Assembly: GCF_018688155.1 (NCBI RefSeq)
Contig: NZ_CP061312.1
Location: forward strand, 558,001-622,000
Length of the DNA: 64,000 bases
Direction of reading: 5' to 3'
From: Polynucleobacter sp. AP-Sving-400A-A2
GTDB taxonomy: Bacteria; Pseudomonadota; Gammaproteobacteria; Burkholderiales; Burkholderiaceae
In this document: in pieces, positions 32,769 to 41,109 of the stretch
Layout of the letters: each line of letters starts with the position of its first letter
Position numbering within the stretch: position 1 is the first letter of the stretch
Notes under the pieces: generated by a model
Told to the model about the DNA's origin: nothing
Database searches by the model: none
What the model saw: only the letters and a program-made list of their open reading frames with translations
Program-made: the position numbers and the translations under genes

Positions 32769-33833
32769 ATGGCAAACTCACTTATAAGAAAATTCCTAGG
32801 TAGCTCTAGCTTGTTGTTGAGCGTATTTCTAGCCTTGCCTTTGCAGGCACAGGACGTAAAGGAAGCGAGAGAGCTTAATCTCTACTCAGCCCGTCACTAT
32901 CAAACTGATGAGGCGCTCTACAGTGACTTCACAAAAAAGACAGGCATCAAGATCAACCGAATTGAGGCTGATGACAATGCCTTAGCAGAGAGATTAAAAA
33001 GCGAAGGCACCAATAGTCCAGCGGATGTGATTTTAATGGTGGATGCAGCTCGATTATGGCGCGCTCAAATTGATGGCTTCTTTAGGCCGATACAGTCAAA
33101 ATATTTAGAGAGCCGTATCCCGGCGAACTTACGTTCTCAGCCCGAGCCAGAGGGATCAACTTGGTTTGGCTTTTCAACCAGAGCGCGTCTCGTGGTCTAT
33201 AACAAAGCAAAAGTAAATCCACAAGACGTTGATACTTACGAGAAGTTAGCAGAGACTATGAATAAGGGTAAGGTATGTACCCGCTCAGGCGCCCATCCTT
33301 ACATGCTGTCATTAATTGGTGCCATGATCGAACGTCGTGGCGAGCTTGCTACTGAGGAGTGGGCCAAGGGCATGGTGGCTAATATGGCTCGCCCTCCAAG
33401 AGGTGGCGATACCGATCAAATCAAGGCGGTAGCCTCAGGTGAATGCGGTGTAGCTTTAACAAATTCTTATTACCTGGTCAGGCTCTTACGATCAACCAAG
33501 CCAGAAGATCAGGCCATTGTTTCTAAGATTGGATTTATTTGGCCAAATCAGCAGACTACTGGTGCGCACATCAATATTGCGGGGGGTGGGGTTGCTAAAA
33601 GTGCGCCGCATCCACAGGCTGCAAAACAATTTCTTGAATACTTGGCAAGTGACTCTGCGCAAGAGTATTTTGCTAACGGTAATAACGAGTGGCCCGTAGT
33701 GAAGTCAGTCAAAATTGAAAATGAAGGCCTCAAAATGTTGGGCCCATTCAAGGCAGAAAATATCTCTATTGCGGCGATTGGAAAGAATCAAATTGCCGCA
33801 CAAAGATTGCTAGACAGGGTGGGCTACAAGTAA
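32769..33833 (+). CDS. fbpA: Ferric iron ABC transporter substrate-binding protein
   Basis: Periplasmic Fe(III)-binding protein, 354 residues, signal peptide LLLSVFLALPLQAQ (cleavage near 27). The mature start ELNLYSARHYQTDEALYSDF is typical of the FbpA family, and the adjacent tyrosines Y234-Y235 in NSYYLVRLL are the family's iron ligands. An iron-responsive promoter lies upstream. The last ten bases overlap the convergent hypothetical gene. Confidence 0.93.
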   Translation: MANSLIRKFLGSSSLLLSVFLALPLQAQDVKEARELNLYSARHYQTDEALYSDFTKKTGIKINRIEADDNALAERLKSEGTNSPADVILMVDAARLWRAQIDGFFRPIQSKYLESRIPANLRSQPEPEGSTWFGFSTRARLVVYNKAKVNPQDVDTYEKLAETMNKGKVCTRSGAHPYMLSLIGAMIERRGELATEEWAKGMVANMARPPRGGDTDQIKAVASGECGVALTNSYYLVRLLRSTKPEDQAIVSKIGFIWPNQQTTGAHINIAGGGVAKSAPHPQAAKQFLEYLASDSAQEYFANGNNEWPVVKSVKIENEGLKMLGPFKAENISIAAIGKNQIAAQRLLDRVGYK

Positions 33834-34135
33834 GTTACTCGCTGTAGCAGTTCTTGTGCATTGATTACGGGGGATTGAAAGGTTTTCCCATCTTTACTGT
33901 TGACGATCACGCCAATACCAGCGACTGGGGCTAAGCTGTCGACTTTAAAGCGACCTACATTGCCCTGTTGTCTGATAAAGCACTCTTCATCGAAGAAGAG
34001 TCGGTCGCCATTGTCGTCAATTTCATCTGAGTCAACGGTATTAAAACCAATCAGTTCTTGAAGCGCTTCTTTTGTATTAGCAATTTCTACAGTATTGATT
34101 TCTTTGGTGAGGGGATTAATGGCGAGTACCTGCAT
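33824..34135 (-). CDS. Hypothetical protein, DUF3846-like
   Basis: A 103-residue acidic protein with no signal peptide or membrane helix. The opening MQVLAINPLTKEINTVEI and KEALQELIGF, and the closing VAGIGVIVNSKDG, resemble the DUF3846 pattern known from phages, plasmids and some chromosomes; this is recognition by eye only. It overlaps the end of fbpA by ten bases. No function can be given. Confidence 0.6.
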   Translation of the reverse strand: MQVLAINPLTKEINTVEIANTKEALQELIGFNTVDSDEIDDNGDRLFFDEECFIRQQGNVGRFKVDSLAPVAGIGVIVNSKDGKTFQSPVINAQELLQRVTYL

Positions 34136-34268
34136 AGCGTGCTTTCAGTGGATTTAGTTTTGGGACAATTCCAATCCTAATTGAAATTCAGCAGGCTTGC
34201 TTTGATCGCTTATTTAGAGAATCTAGCTAGAATGAGGCATTACTTCTTTTGGTGTTGGATTGGTATCT

Positions 34269-34538
34269 ATGAAACGTCTACTAAAAATTTCGGTCTCAAG
34301 CCTTGGGTTATTTCTTCTAGCTTGCGCAACACCGCCAAGCGAGTTTGGAGTTTACCGACAGTCTGATGGAACGGTTGGGGTTCACGCCCCTAAATCCGCT
34401 AAAGATACTGAGGCTCAAGCAGCCGCAGCAGAGGAGTGTAAAAAACTAGGAAAGCGAGGCGCCACTATTGTCGAAACTCGTAAAACAGTGAACGACCGCT
34501 TTCCTATGACCTACATTTTTGTGTGCAATACCTATTAA
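34269..34538 (+). CDS. Small lipoprotein, hypothetical
   Basis: An 89-residue protein with a lipoprotein signal: KRLLKISVSSLGLFLLAC, lipobox LLAC with the Cys near residue 18. The rest is short and polar, with two further cysteines (in AEECKKLGK and FVCNTY), possibly a disulfide. ATG 34269 is preferred to the TTG at 34260. Probably attached to the outer membrane. No known family recognised; the end is 11 bases from the convergent gene. Confidence 0.65.
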   Translation: MKRLLKISVSSLGLFLLACATPPSEFGVYRQSDGTVGVHAPKSAKDTEAQAAAAEECKKLGKRGATIVETRKTVNDRFPMTYIFVCNTY

Positions 34539-34549
34539 GTTGTAACTGC

Positions 34550-35425
34550 TTAGCTCAGCAACCATTTCTTAATCGACTTATTAACGCACATTGCATCTAA
34601 AGCCAAGCCAAAGAACTCTGAACCATTGGTGACCATGCTTTCGATGGCTTCAACCTTGCCAGATTTCACGCCACGCAAATAAGTAGCTGCACGGTAGCGC
34701 AGGAAGTGCTCATTTGCACCTTCTTCGTTATCAGTAGAGCAAATCTCAAGGCTGCCATAACGGGTTTCTGGATTGATATTCAAAATAGAGAGGCCTAATG
34801 CACCAATCAGCTTTTCTGGAACAGGAATCGGAACGTAAGAGTAGAGGGAGACTAACTGCTCTTGTTCATCGATTTCAATAATATGGTCAACATCGAACAC
34901 ATCTTTTTCTGTCAACTCTGTCTCACCAGAATCGCCACCGCCGAAGGTAGACTCAAACTGCAACATCGCAGTATTGCTATCTTTAGAGATTTCAATCATG
35001 TCAGGATAGCCAAGTAAGCCTTTCCACCAATACATTAAGGAGAAGGTGCAAGGTTTTACTTCAACTAAACCCTTATTGGTCGATTTGGCAAAGTAGAGGC
35101 CATAGAACTCATCATCTTCCTCGAGTCCGTACTGATCAACTTTAAGTTTCTTGGGTGCAGATGCCTTAGGGGATTTTTTAGTGGTTTTCTTTGGGGCAGG
35201 TTTTTTGGCAGCAGGCTTCTTCACCGCTACTTTTTTAACCGCTTTTTTAGCTACTGGCTTTTTAGCAGCCGGCTTTTTGCTTACTGGTTTTTTCACTACC
35301 TTTTTTACGGCCTTTTTAGCTGCCACTTTCTTCACGGCGACCTTTTTGACGGCTTTCTTTGCAGGGGCTTTTTTTACCACCTTAGTAGCTACTTTCTTTT
35401 TTGCTGGAGACTTCTTTGTAGCCAT
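34550..35425 (-). CDS. Histone H1-like lysine-rich tail fused to a YbjN-like globular domain
   Basis: A 291-residue two-part protein. Residues 1-95 are almost entirely Lys, Ala, Val and Pro in KKAVKK, KKPAAKK and AAKK repeats, as in bacterial histone H1-like proteins. Residues about 96-291 are an acidic, globular domain (DQYGLEEDDEFYGLYFAKS ... RYGSLEICST ... LRYRAATYLRGVKSGKVEAI) resembling YbjN-type domains in pattern; this is a tentative call. Such a tail would bind nucleic acid or polyanions. ATG at 35425 with AAAGGG upstream. Function unknown. Confidence 0.75.
   Translation of the reverse strand: MATKKSPAKKKVATKVVKKAPAKKAVKKVAVKKVAAKKAVKKVVKKPVSKKPAAKKPVAKKAVKKVAVKKPAAKKPAPKKTTKKSPKASAPKKLKVDQYGLEEDDEFYGLYFAKSTNKGLVEVKPCTFSLMYWWKGLLGYPDMIEISKDSNTAMLQFESTFGGGDSGETELTEKDVFDVDHIIEIDEQEQLVSLYSYVPIPVPEKLIGALGLSILNINPETRYGSLEICSTDNEEGANEHFLRYRAATYLRGVKSGKVEAIESMVTNGSEFFGLALDAMCVNKSIKKWLLS
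35141..35419 (-). repeat. Low-complexity Lys/Ala/Pro codon repeat
   Basis: The coding stretch of the H1-like tail is made of degenerate short repeats encoding KKAVKK/KKPAAKK units. Read on the plus strand it gives a false hydrophobic Phe/Leu-rich frame. Confidence 0.85.
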
Positions 35426-35640
35426 GGTCTATTACCCTTTCTATTGGTAGTTAATATGCTTATTACACCTTTGATCTTACTTCAGATCTTTCCACTTTTG
35501 CTGATACTAATATGGGGATTTACCTTGCAATATCAGTACTCAATGCCTAATTGTTTATTAAGTGCCTTATGCGATTAAATCCAATAATATAAAAATCAAT
35601 CCTAGGTTAAGGTTGGTAGGTAATTTAGAATGACTTATCC

Positions 35641-37455
35641 ATGAGTAAATTAGTCAAAATCATCATTAGCGCCCTGGGTGGTGTAATCATTCTTATTGCA
35701 GTGGGAGTTTGGTACGCAGCCTCAACTGTAGACCCAGTGCAACTGACTAAACTACTCTCTTCCTCTGTAAAAACTGCTACTGGAAGAGATCTCAAAATCA
35801 CCGGTCCAGTAAGCTTAAGTTTTTTTCCGGGGATTTCTGTTTCCGCAGAGGGTTTAAGTTTGAGTAACGCATCTTGGGGATCTGATTCTGAGATGCTGAC
35901 GCTTAAGCGAATTGATTTAAATATTAAAACTCTACCGCTGCTGAGTAAGCGTATTGAGATTGGCAGCGTGAAGCTTACTGGTCTAGAAGTATTTCTTCAA
36001 AAAAATGGGGCTGGTAAGGCTAATTGGGATTTCAGTGCAGAGGCATCTGGGGGCTCCCCGGCAGCTAACAATAATTCAGTCAGCTCTCCTGCTAGTGATA
36101 ATTTAATCTCTATGGATAGTGTTTCGATTGCAGATGCTCGCATTCAATATCAAAATCCTTCAAACGCCATATCAAGCTACCAAATTGGGCGTTTATCCTT
36201 GACAGATAGTGGTGATAAAACAGTCGTATCCCTCAGTATGAAGGTTCAAGATCAGGCTCTAGAGCTCAGCGGGAAAACAGGCTCACTTTCTAGATTACTC
36301 AAGCAGTGGAATGTTTCCTCGGCGCAATTTCCAGTTGACCTGAATCTCACTATGAATGGCAAGTCTATGATGATGAAAGGTGAGCTTAGTAAAAATCCCA
36401 AGACTCCACCCATGATCAATTTGAGCTTGAACTCAAAAGCATTTGACTGGCCCGTCCTGGGGGTGTCTCCTAATCATCCTCCGCGGGCTGTAAGTGGCGA
36501 TAAGTCGGTATTAGTCGTGCATCAGGTTCAAAAGCCGCAGCCTAAGTACTTATTTAGCAATGAGAGCATTCCCTTTGATCTACTGCCGCAAGCCAAGGGA
36601 GAGATCGTGATTAATATTGGTGAATTGAATTTGCCAAAGCGTAAGCCCATTGAAAATCTTCAGGCCTCCTTGCAACTGAATGGCAGTGTGATTGATATTC
36701 CAAACCTGAGGTTTGGGATGGGTAAGGGAAGTGCTGGTCTACAGATCAAGCTCTCAGAGCTGGATACCTCAACTCCTGTTCTCACAGCTAAAGGAGTGAC
36801 GAAGGATTTAACGCTTGAGAACTTGCTGGCTAGGCTTGACCCGGGATCCAAGGTGAGTGGAGGCAGTATGAAGATGGCATTTGATGTGAAAACATCTGGG
36901 AGTAGCTTCCACCAAATGGCATCAAATTCAAGTGGCAAGATTCAGTTGAGTATTAACCAGGCTCGTATGGGGACGAATTTTTTAAACGATGCTGGTGATT
37001 TTGTGGTGACCCTTTTGGATTCGATGAATCCATTACGTAAAAAAACAACTGAGACAGTTTTGGAATGTGCAGTTGCCTACTTACCAATTAATAATGGCCA
37101 GATCAATATAGCTAAGTCAGTTGGGATTGAAACGGATAAGTTGGATGCGGCCTTAGCTGGCTATATCAATCTGAAGACGGAGGCCATTAATCTCACTATT
37201 GATCCACAAGAGAAATCAGGGCTTACAACGGGCTTGGATTTAACTGGAATGGTCAAGATGGGCGGTACTCTGACAAATCCTAAGGCGGGCATTAATCAAG
37301 CTGGGGTGGTGAACAGCGCTGTCTCTATTGGACTTGGTTTTTTGACGGGCGGCGCAAGCATTTTGGCTGAGAATGCTAGATCAATGACCTCAAAGAGCCA
37401 CCCATGCCGTGATGCGCTCCACCCCTGGTCTGATATTTACCCTGGGGCAGAGTAA
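35641..37455 (+). CDS. AsmA family protein
   Basis: A 604-residue protein with one N-terminal transmembrane helix (about 5-27, IIISALGGVIILIAVGVWYA) and a long periplasmic beta-rich body of the AsmA/TamB-like type, thought to bridge lipid transport to the outer membrane. Family features include TGRDLKITGPVSLSFFPGIS near residue 47, LKRIDLNIKTLPLLSKRIEI near 90, and a C-terminal repeat-like region with FDVKTSGSSFHQMASNSSG. The C-terminal 25 residues are not typical. It is separated by 215 bases from the divergent H1-like gene. Ends three bases from the convergent holin-family gene. Confidence 0.87.
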   Translation: MSKLVKIIISALGGVIILIAVGVWYAASTVDPVQLTKLLSSSVKTATGRDLKITGPVSLSFFPGISVSAEGLSLSNASWGSDSEMLTLKRIDLNIKTLPLLSKRIEIGSVKLTGLEVFLQKNGAGKANWDFSAEASGGSPAANNNSVSSPASDNLISMDSVSIADARIQYQNPSNAISSYQIGRLSLTDSGDKTVVSLSMKVQDQALELSGKTGSLSRLLKQWNVSSAQFPVDLNLTMNGKSMMMKGELSKNPKTPPMINLSLNSKAFDWPVLGVSPNHPPRAVSGDKSVLVVHQVQKPQPKYLFSNESIPFDLLPQAKGEIVINIGELNLPKRKPIENLQASLQLNGSVIDIPNLRFGMGKGSAGLQIKLSELDTSTPVLTAKGVTKDLTLENLLARLDPGSKVSGGSMKMAFDVKTSGSSFHQMASNSSGKIQLSINQARMGTNFLNDAGDFVVTLLDSMNPLRKKTTETVLECAVAYLPINNGQINIAKSVGIETDKLDAALAGYINLKTEAINLTIDPQEKSGLTTGLDLTGMVKMGGTLTNPKAGINQAGVVNSAVSIGLGFLTGGASILAENARSMTSKSHPCRDALHPWSDIYPGAE

Positions 37456-37458
37456 TTT

Positions 37459-37806
37459 TTAAAACAGTATTCCGCTGATAAAGAGGCTGAATAATGAAAT
37501 AAAGATACTGGCAAAGAATGCGGTCCAGAAGCTGGAGATCGTAAAGCCACTCACTACTGAAGACACCAGCATGAGAACCAATGCATTCACTACCAGTAGA
37601 AATAATCCCATCGTAAGGACGGTTAGTGGCAGCGTGAAGAGAATTAATAAAGGCTTCACTACCGCGTTCGCAAATCCCAGCAGTAGAGCGGCAATCAAGA
37701 GTGAGCCGCCATCTGCAAAGCGTAAGCCACTAAAGAGATGGCTGGCAACCCAGAGGGATAACGAAGTTAAGCCCCACTGGACGAAAAACGGTACTAAGTT
37801 ACCCAT
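37459..37806 (-). CDS. Phage holin family (PF04020-like) membrane protein
   Basis: A 115-residue protein with four hydrophobic helices and the family patterns FADGGSLLIAALLLGFANAV and KPLLILFTLPLTVLTMGLF. The name comes from a superfamily of small membrane proteins found on many chromosomes; no lysis role is implied and there is no phage gene around. Confidence 0.85.
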   Translation of the reverse strand: MGNLVPFFVQWGLTSLSLWVASHLFSGLRFADGGSLLIAALLLGFANAVVKPLLILFTLPLTVLTMGLFLLVVNALVLMLVSSVVSGFTISSFWTAFFASIFISLFSLFISGILF

Positions 37807-37869
37807 GACGTTTAACCTTTTTAATAGACTTAGAAATCAATATCGTACGCGGCTAATCTTAGTGTAGCC

Positions 37870-38175
37870 CTAAGCGGCTAATTTTTGCTTTGAATTTTTA
37901 ATTGGCTTAAAGTGGATTTCAATATGCGTATTTGTGGCCGCCGCTAATTTAGTCAAGGTTCTTAGGGAGGGGAGGCTAACCCCACTCTCAAGTCTTGCAA
38001 TTGCGGATTGGGAGGTGCTCATCAGTGCGGCCAGCTCCTCTTGCGATAGCCCACTCTTCATACGAGCCTCAATAACTTCCTTCGCAATCTCAAATTCCAT
38101 ACGAGATTCGTCGTAAGCTTCTTTGTAATCTGGATTTTTAGTCCACTTTTTATGTAAATTTGAGATCTTAGTCAT
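37870..38175 (-). CDS. higA: HigA-type antitoxin, Xre family
   Basis: A 101-residue helix-turn-helix protein (about residues 38-92, ARMKSGLSQEELAALMSTSQ, SAIARLESGVSLPSLRTLTK). Its ATG overlaps the stop of the toxin gene (TGA/ATG at 38172-38175). Toxin-first order is the usual HigBA layout. It probably represses the operon at the palindrome near 38513-38530. Confidence 0.9.
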   Translation of the reverse strand: MTKISNLHKKWTKNPDYKEAYDESRMEFEIAKEVIEARMKSGLSQEELAALMSTSQSAIARLESGVSLPSLRTLTKLAAATNTHIEIHFKPIKNSKQKLAA

Positions 38176-38504
38176 ATTAACTTTGCCTGTTTAGCTCTTC
38201 TTGTCGCCATCTGCAAAGCTGCTGGTGGAGTTTTCTGAGCCTTCTTAATAAATACATGTAGAACGATTATTTTTTTCCCACTGGAGTAGATATAAATTCC
38301 TCTTGCAATTCCATCCTGACCAGAAACTCGTATTTCCCAGAATTTATCACCCAAAGACCCGATGTGAGGCATTCCAACATTTTGGGGGCCAAACTGCTCA
38401 AGTAATCCAGAGACTCTGACAAACTTACTTCTAATATCTACTGGCAGTGCCTCTAGCTCATCGTCAACTGTGGTGTTAAGGGTATGTACGGTCCATGTGG
38501 TCAT
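38172..38504 (-). CDS. higB: HigB/RelE-like toxin (Gp49-type)
   Basis: A 110-residue RelE-superfamily mRNA interferase of the phage-derived Gp49/HigB type: TVDDELEALPVDIRSKFVRV, then GDKFWEIRVSGQDGIARGIYI and IIVLHVFIKKAQKTP, the last with the usual basic catalytic residues. It precedes its antitoxin with a four-base overlap. Confidence 0.9.
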   Translation of the reverse strand: MTTWTVHTLNTTVDDELEALPVDIRSKFVRVSGLLEQFGPQNVGMPHIGSLGDKFWEIRVSGQDGIARGIYIYSSGKKIIVLHVFIKKAQKTPPAALQMATRRAKQAKLI

Positions 38505-38512
38505 CCATAAAT

Positions 38513-38530
38513 TATATCAATATTGATATA
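38513..38530. promoter_or_regulatory. Palindromic operator upstream of higBA
   Basis: Perfect 18-base palindrome TATATCAATATTGATATA, just before higB, with a TTGACA on the minus strand (38534-38529) and TATAAT-like sequence overlapping it. The spacing between those two hexamers is short (14), so the exact promoter is uncertain. A half-site GATATAA follows at 38541-38547. Confidence 0.65.
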
Positions 38531-38572
38531 TGTCAAAAATGATATAACCTAATCAACAATAAATCAAGGGCT

Positions 38573-38776
38573 TTAATAATGCGGAGGGATTTCATCTTTT
38601 GGACTGTTGTTACCTGCGCTATCCCCGCTACTAGCCTGCTCCTTGATGGATTTAAGCTCACGATACAGAAATTCAATTTGTTGCTGCTGCTTGTAGATTG
38701 TTTGATTGAGTTGATCAATCAAATCTTCAGTAAAGCTAAGCTTGATTTCAAGATTGGTGATGCGATCATCGGTCAT
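38573..38776 (-). CDS. slyX: SlyX family protein
   Basis: A 67-residue coiled-coil protein of the SlyX family: NLEIKLSFTEDLIDQLNQTI followed by KQQQQIEFLYRELKSIKEQ and the usual short C-terminus ending PKDEIPPHY. The function of SlyX is unknown. It lies 21 bases downstream of the DUF1653 gene, same strand. Confidence 0.88.
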   Translation of the reverse strand: MTDDRITNLEIKLSFTEDLIDQLNQTIYKQQQQIEFLYRELKSIKEQASSGDSAGNNSPKDEIPPHY

Positions 38777-38797
38777 GTCAGTTCTCTCATCTTTATC

Positions 38798-39019
38798 TTA
38801 AGCGTCGACCAATTCAAATCGACCATCTTCCATCTCCGCTTTTGGTCTGATCCAAAAATCGTGTGACTGAAGGGATTCATAGACGTAGGCTGGCTCTAGA
38901 TTGGCTTCGACATTGGCAAGTAAGACCACCTTATAAAAACCACCCGTCTTCACGTGCTTTAGCTTACTACCCGGCTTAAAGAGGCCGTCATCGGCGTCCG
39001 CCATTTTTGGTTTACTCAT
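38798..39019 (-). CDS. DUF1653 family protein
   Basis: A 73-residue protein with the DUF1653 pattern: FKPGSKLKHVKTGGFYKVV, then LEPAYVYESLQSHDFWIRPK and a final EDGRFELVD. A small beta-barrel domain of unknown function. It probably shares a transcript with slyX and is divergent from the luciferase-like gene across 33 bases. Confidence 0.85.
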   Translation of the reverse strand: MSKPKMADADDGLFKPGSKLKHVKTGGFYKVVLLANVEANLEPAYVYESLQSHDFWIRPKAEMEDGRFELVDA

Positions 39020-39052
39020 GTTTAATAAATACTTTCTCGGTATGATCTAGGA

Positions 39053-40069
39053 ATGACAAATGCTGTCCCATACTCCATTCTAGATATATCTCCGATCCCC
39101 GAGGGATTTACTGCTGCAGATGCCTTGCGGAACTCATTGGATGTTGCCCAGCATGCGGAGGCTTTAGGCTATACCCGTTATTGGTTAGCCGAGCATCACA
39201 ACATGACGGGCAATGCCAGCTCTGCCACCGCAGTTTTAATTGGCTATATTGCTGGCGGTACAAAAACTATTCGTGTTGGCTCAGGTGGCGTGATGTTGCC
39301 AAATCATGCCCCCTTGGTGATCGCAGAACAATTTGGCACTTTGGCATCTATTTACCCCGGTAGGATTGAACTGGGTTTAGGGCGTGCGCCAGGGTCAGAT
39401 CAAATGACAGCCAGAGCCTTAAGACGCGATTTACTTGGAAGTGATGACCGCTTTCCGCAGGATGTACGCGAGCTACAGCATTATTTTGGCCCTATTCAGG
39501 AGGGGCAGCTTGTGAAAGCTATTCCGGGTGTGGATACTGAGGTACCGATTTGGATATTAGGATCTAGCTTATATGGCGCTCAACTAGCGGCTCACTTCGG
39601 TTTGCCTTACGCGTTTGCCTCGCATTTTGCACCTGAGCAATTAATAGATGCGATGTCTACCTATCGTGAACTGTTTAAGCCATCGGATAAGTTGGCCAAA
39701 CCCTATTGCGCATTTCTGATGAATGTAGTCGCTGCAGATACCGATGAAGAGGCTGCTCATCTATTTACTACTTTGCAGCAAAACGTTATTCGTATGCGCC
39801 GCAATACTCGCGGGCAGTTACCACCCCCAATAGAAAACTTAGATGACTTTTGTGAGTCGCATGAAAAAATGACTGCGACTCATGCTTTGCGCTGTTCTGC
39901 CGTTGGATCTTTAGAGACCGTAAGAAAAGAGATGCAGTATTGGCTCGATCAGACCGGCGCAAATGAAATCATCATTACGGGTCAAATTCATGACCATCAA
40001 GCTCGCCTCAAGTCCTTTGAGATTGCTGCTGAAGCAGCTAAAGGCTTGCGTTTTAGTTCTGTAGCCTAA
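39053..40069 (+). CDS. LLM class flavin-dependent oxidoreductase (luciferase-like)
   Basis: A 338-residue TIM-barrel flavoenzyme of the bacterial luciferase-like superfamily. It opens [20 protein letters not shown] and has [27 protein letters not shown] and the [20 protein letters not shown] motif, matching the MsnO8 subgroup of putative monooxygenases. Substrate unknown; needs an external FMN reductase. The last 17 bases overlap the convergent PIN gene. Confidence 0.9.
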   Translation: MTNAVPYSILDISPIPEGFTAADALRNSLDVAQHAEALGYTRYWLAEHHNMTGNASSATAVLIGYIAGGTKTIRVGSGGVMLPNHAPLVIAEQFGTLASIYPGRIELGLGRAPGSDQMTARALRRDLLGSDDRFPQDVRELQHYFGPIQEGQLVKAIPGVDTEVPIWILGSSLYGAQLAAHFGLPYAFASHFAPEQLIDAMSTYRELFKPSDKLAKPYCAFLMNVVAADTDEEAAHLFTTLQQNVIRMRRNTRGQLPPPIENLDDFCESHEKMTATHALRCSAVGSLETVRKEMQYWLDQTGANEIIITGQIHDHQARLKSFEIAAEAAKGLRFSSVA

Positions 40070-40475
40070 ATGCGTTGTAATCACTGGTAATAATAATGTC
40101 CTCTGAGGCCGCTCTGCTGGCGGTTTGAAGTACTGCATTATCTTTGCTAATGAGTATTGAGGGCCTAAGTTGATGGGCTAGATCCAGGAAGATCTGATCA
40201 TCCGGATCCTGGCATGTCCAGGGCGCGGGAGCTAAATCGGAATCATCCTGCTGCTCTGCGATAGATTGCCATTGAGCCAGAATGGCTGCTTGAGTTTGTT
40301 CATCCAGCTTAAAGAGGGGGCGCGAGATGACATCCGCAAACTCTGCAATAGTTTTCTGGCTAGCTACGAAGTGTGTTGTTTTATCAAAAAGCGCTTTCTT
40401 TAAATGAAGGGCTCTTTCGTCATTAAAGACAAAAATATCTAGCAAGATATTGGTGTCTAAAACTACGGACCTCAT
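40053..40475 (-). CDS. PIN-domain protein (putative toxin component)
   Basis: A 140-residue PIN-domain nuclease of the putative-toxin PIN family: active-site acids D8 ([10 protein letters not shown]), E46 region ([13 protein letters not shown]) and the [13 protein letters not shown] and KDNAVL segments. No antitoxin gene is next to it; instead its ATG overlaps the yaeQ stop (ATGA at 40472-40475). Overlaps the convergent oxidoreductase gene by 17 bases. Confidence 0.85.
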   Translation of the reverse strand: MRSVVLDTNILLDIFVFNDERALHLKKALFDKTTHFVASQKTIAEFADVISRPLFKLDEQTQAAILAQWQSIAEQQDDSDLAPAPWTCQDPDDQIFLDLAHQLRPSILISKDNAVLQTASRAASEDIIITSDYNAFRLQN

Positions 40476-41020
40476 TGCTGTTGATTGCGCCAGATTTCTG
40501 GGGTGATAGTGACTTGTCCCATATCAGAAGAAACATATGCTTCCCCATCCTGAATATTCACATGCAGCACCATACTACGCTCGACTAGCTTATTCAGTTC
40601 TTTAGCTTGCTCTGCTGGAATGGAGATCACCTGAAGATTACGGGCGCGAGTCAATTTATTAGCAATACCATCCCACCAGATTTTGCTGGTGTGTCCGCCA
40701 TAGCAGTAGACGATGACTTGATCGGATCGACCACAGGCTTTGAGAATACGTCTTTCATCTGGCTGACCTATCTCAATCCACAACTTAATGGCATCCGTAA
40801 GGTCTTTAACCCAAAGGTCGGGCTCATCGGTATCACTCAAGCCTTTAGTAAAAGCCAACTCTTCTTGTGCTTGCAGAGCAAATGCAATGATGCGTATCAT
40901 CATCCGCTCTTCGGTTTCAGAAGGATGCTTGGCAATAGTGAGTGAGTGACTGCCGTAATAGTGGTGGTCAGAGTCTGCGACGTGAAGGTCGACTTTATGA
41001 ATAGTTGCGCGTAGAGCCAT
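40472..41020 (-). CDS. yaeQ: YaeQ family protein
   Basis: A 182-residue protein of the YaeQ family, known to have a PD-(D/E)XK nuclease-like fold; its activity is not established. Recognised from the start MALRATIHKVDLHVADSDHH and LTIAKHPSETEERMMIRIIAFAL, and LWIEIGQPDERRILKACGR, where the acid and lysine core of the fold lies. It is the first gene of a two-gene unit with the PIN protein. Confidence 0.92.
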   Translation of the reverse strand: MALRATIHKVDLHVADSDHHYYGSHSLTIAKHPSETEERMMIRIIAFALQAQEELAFTKGLSDTDEPDLWVKDLTDAIKLWIEIGQPDERRILKACGRSDQVIVYCYGGHTSKIWWDGIANKLTRARNLQVISIPAEQAKELNKLVERSMVLHVNIQDGEAYVSSDMGQVTITPEIWRNQQQ

Positions 41021-41109
41021 AAAGCATTATCGCCTTTTAACGCAATCATTCGGCCTATCCCAGTATTATTTGGAAAAATGCCCTAATTTACTGTGTATCG
41101 TAGAGACCC

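Noticed and set aside
35151..35450. Plus-strand frame of 99 codons rich in Phe, Leu and Ala
   Set aside because: It is the antisense of the Lys/Ala-rich repeat in the H1-like gene; the hydrophobicity is an artefact.
37459..37806. Holin family name suggesting prophage
   Set aside because: The family is widespread on chromosomes, and no other phage gene is nearby.
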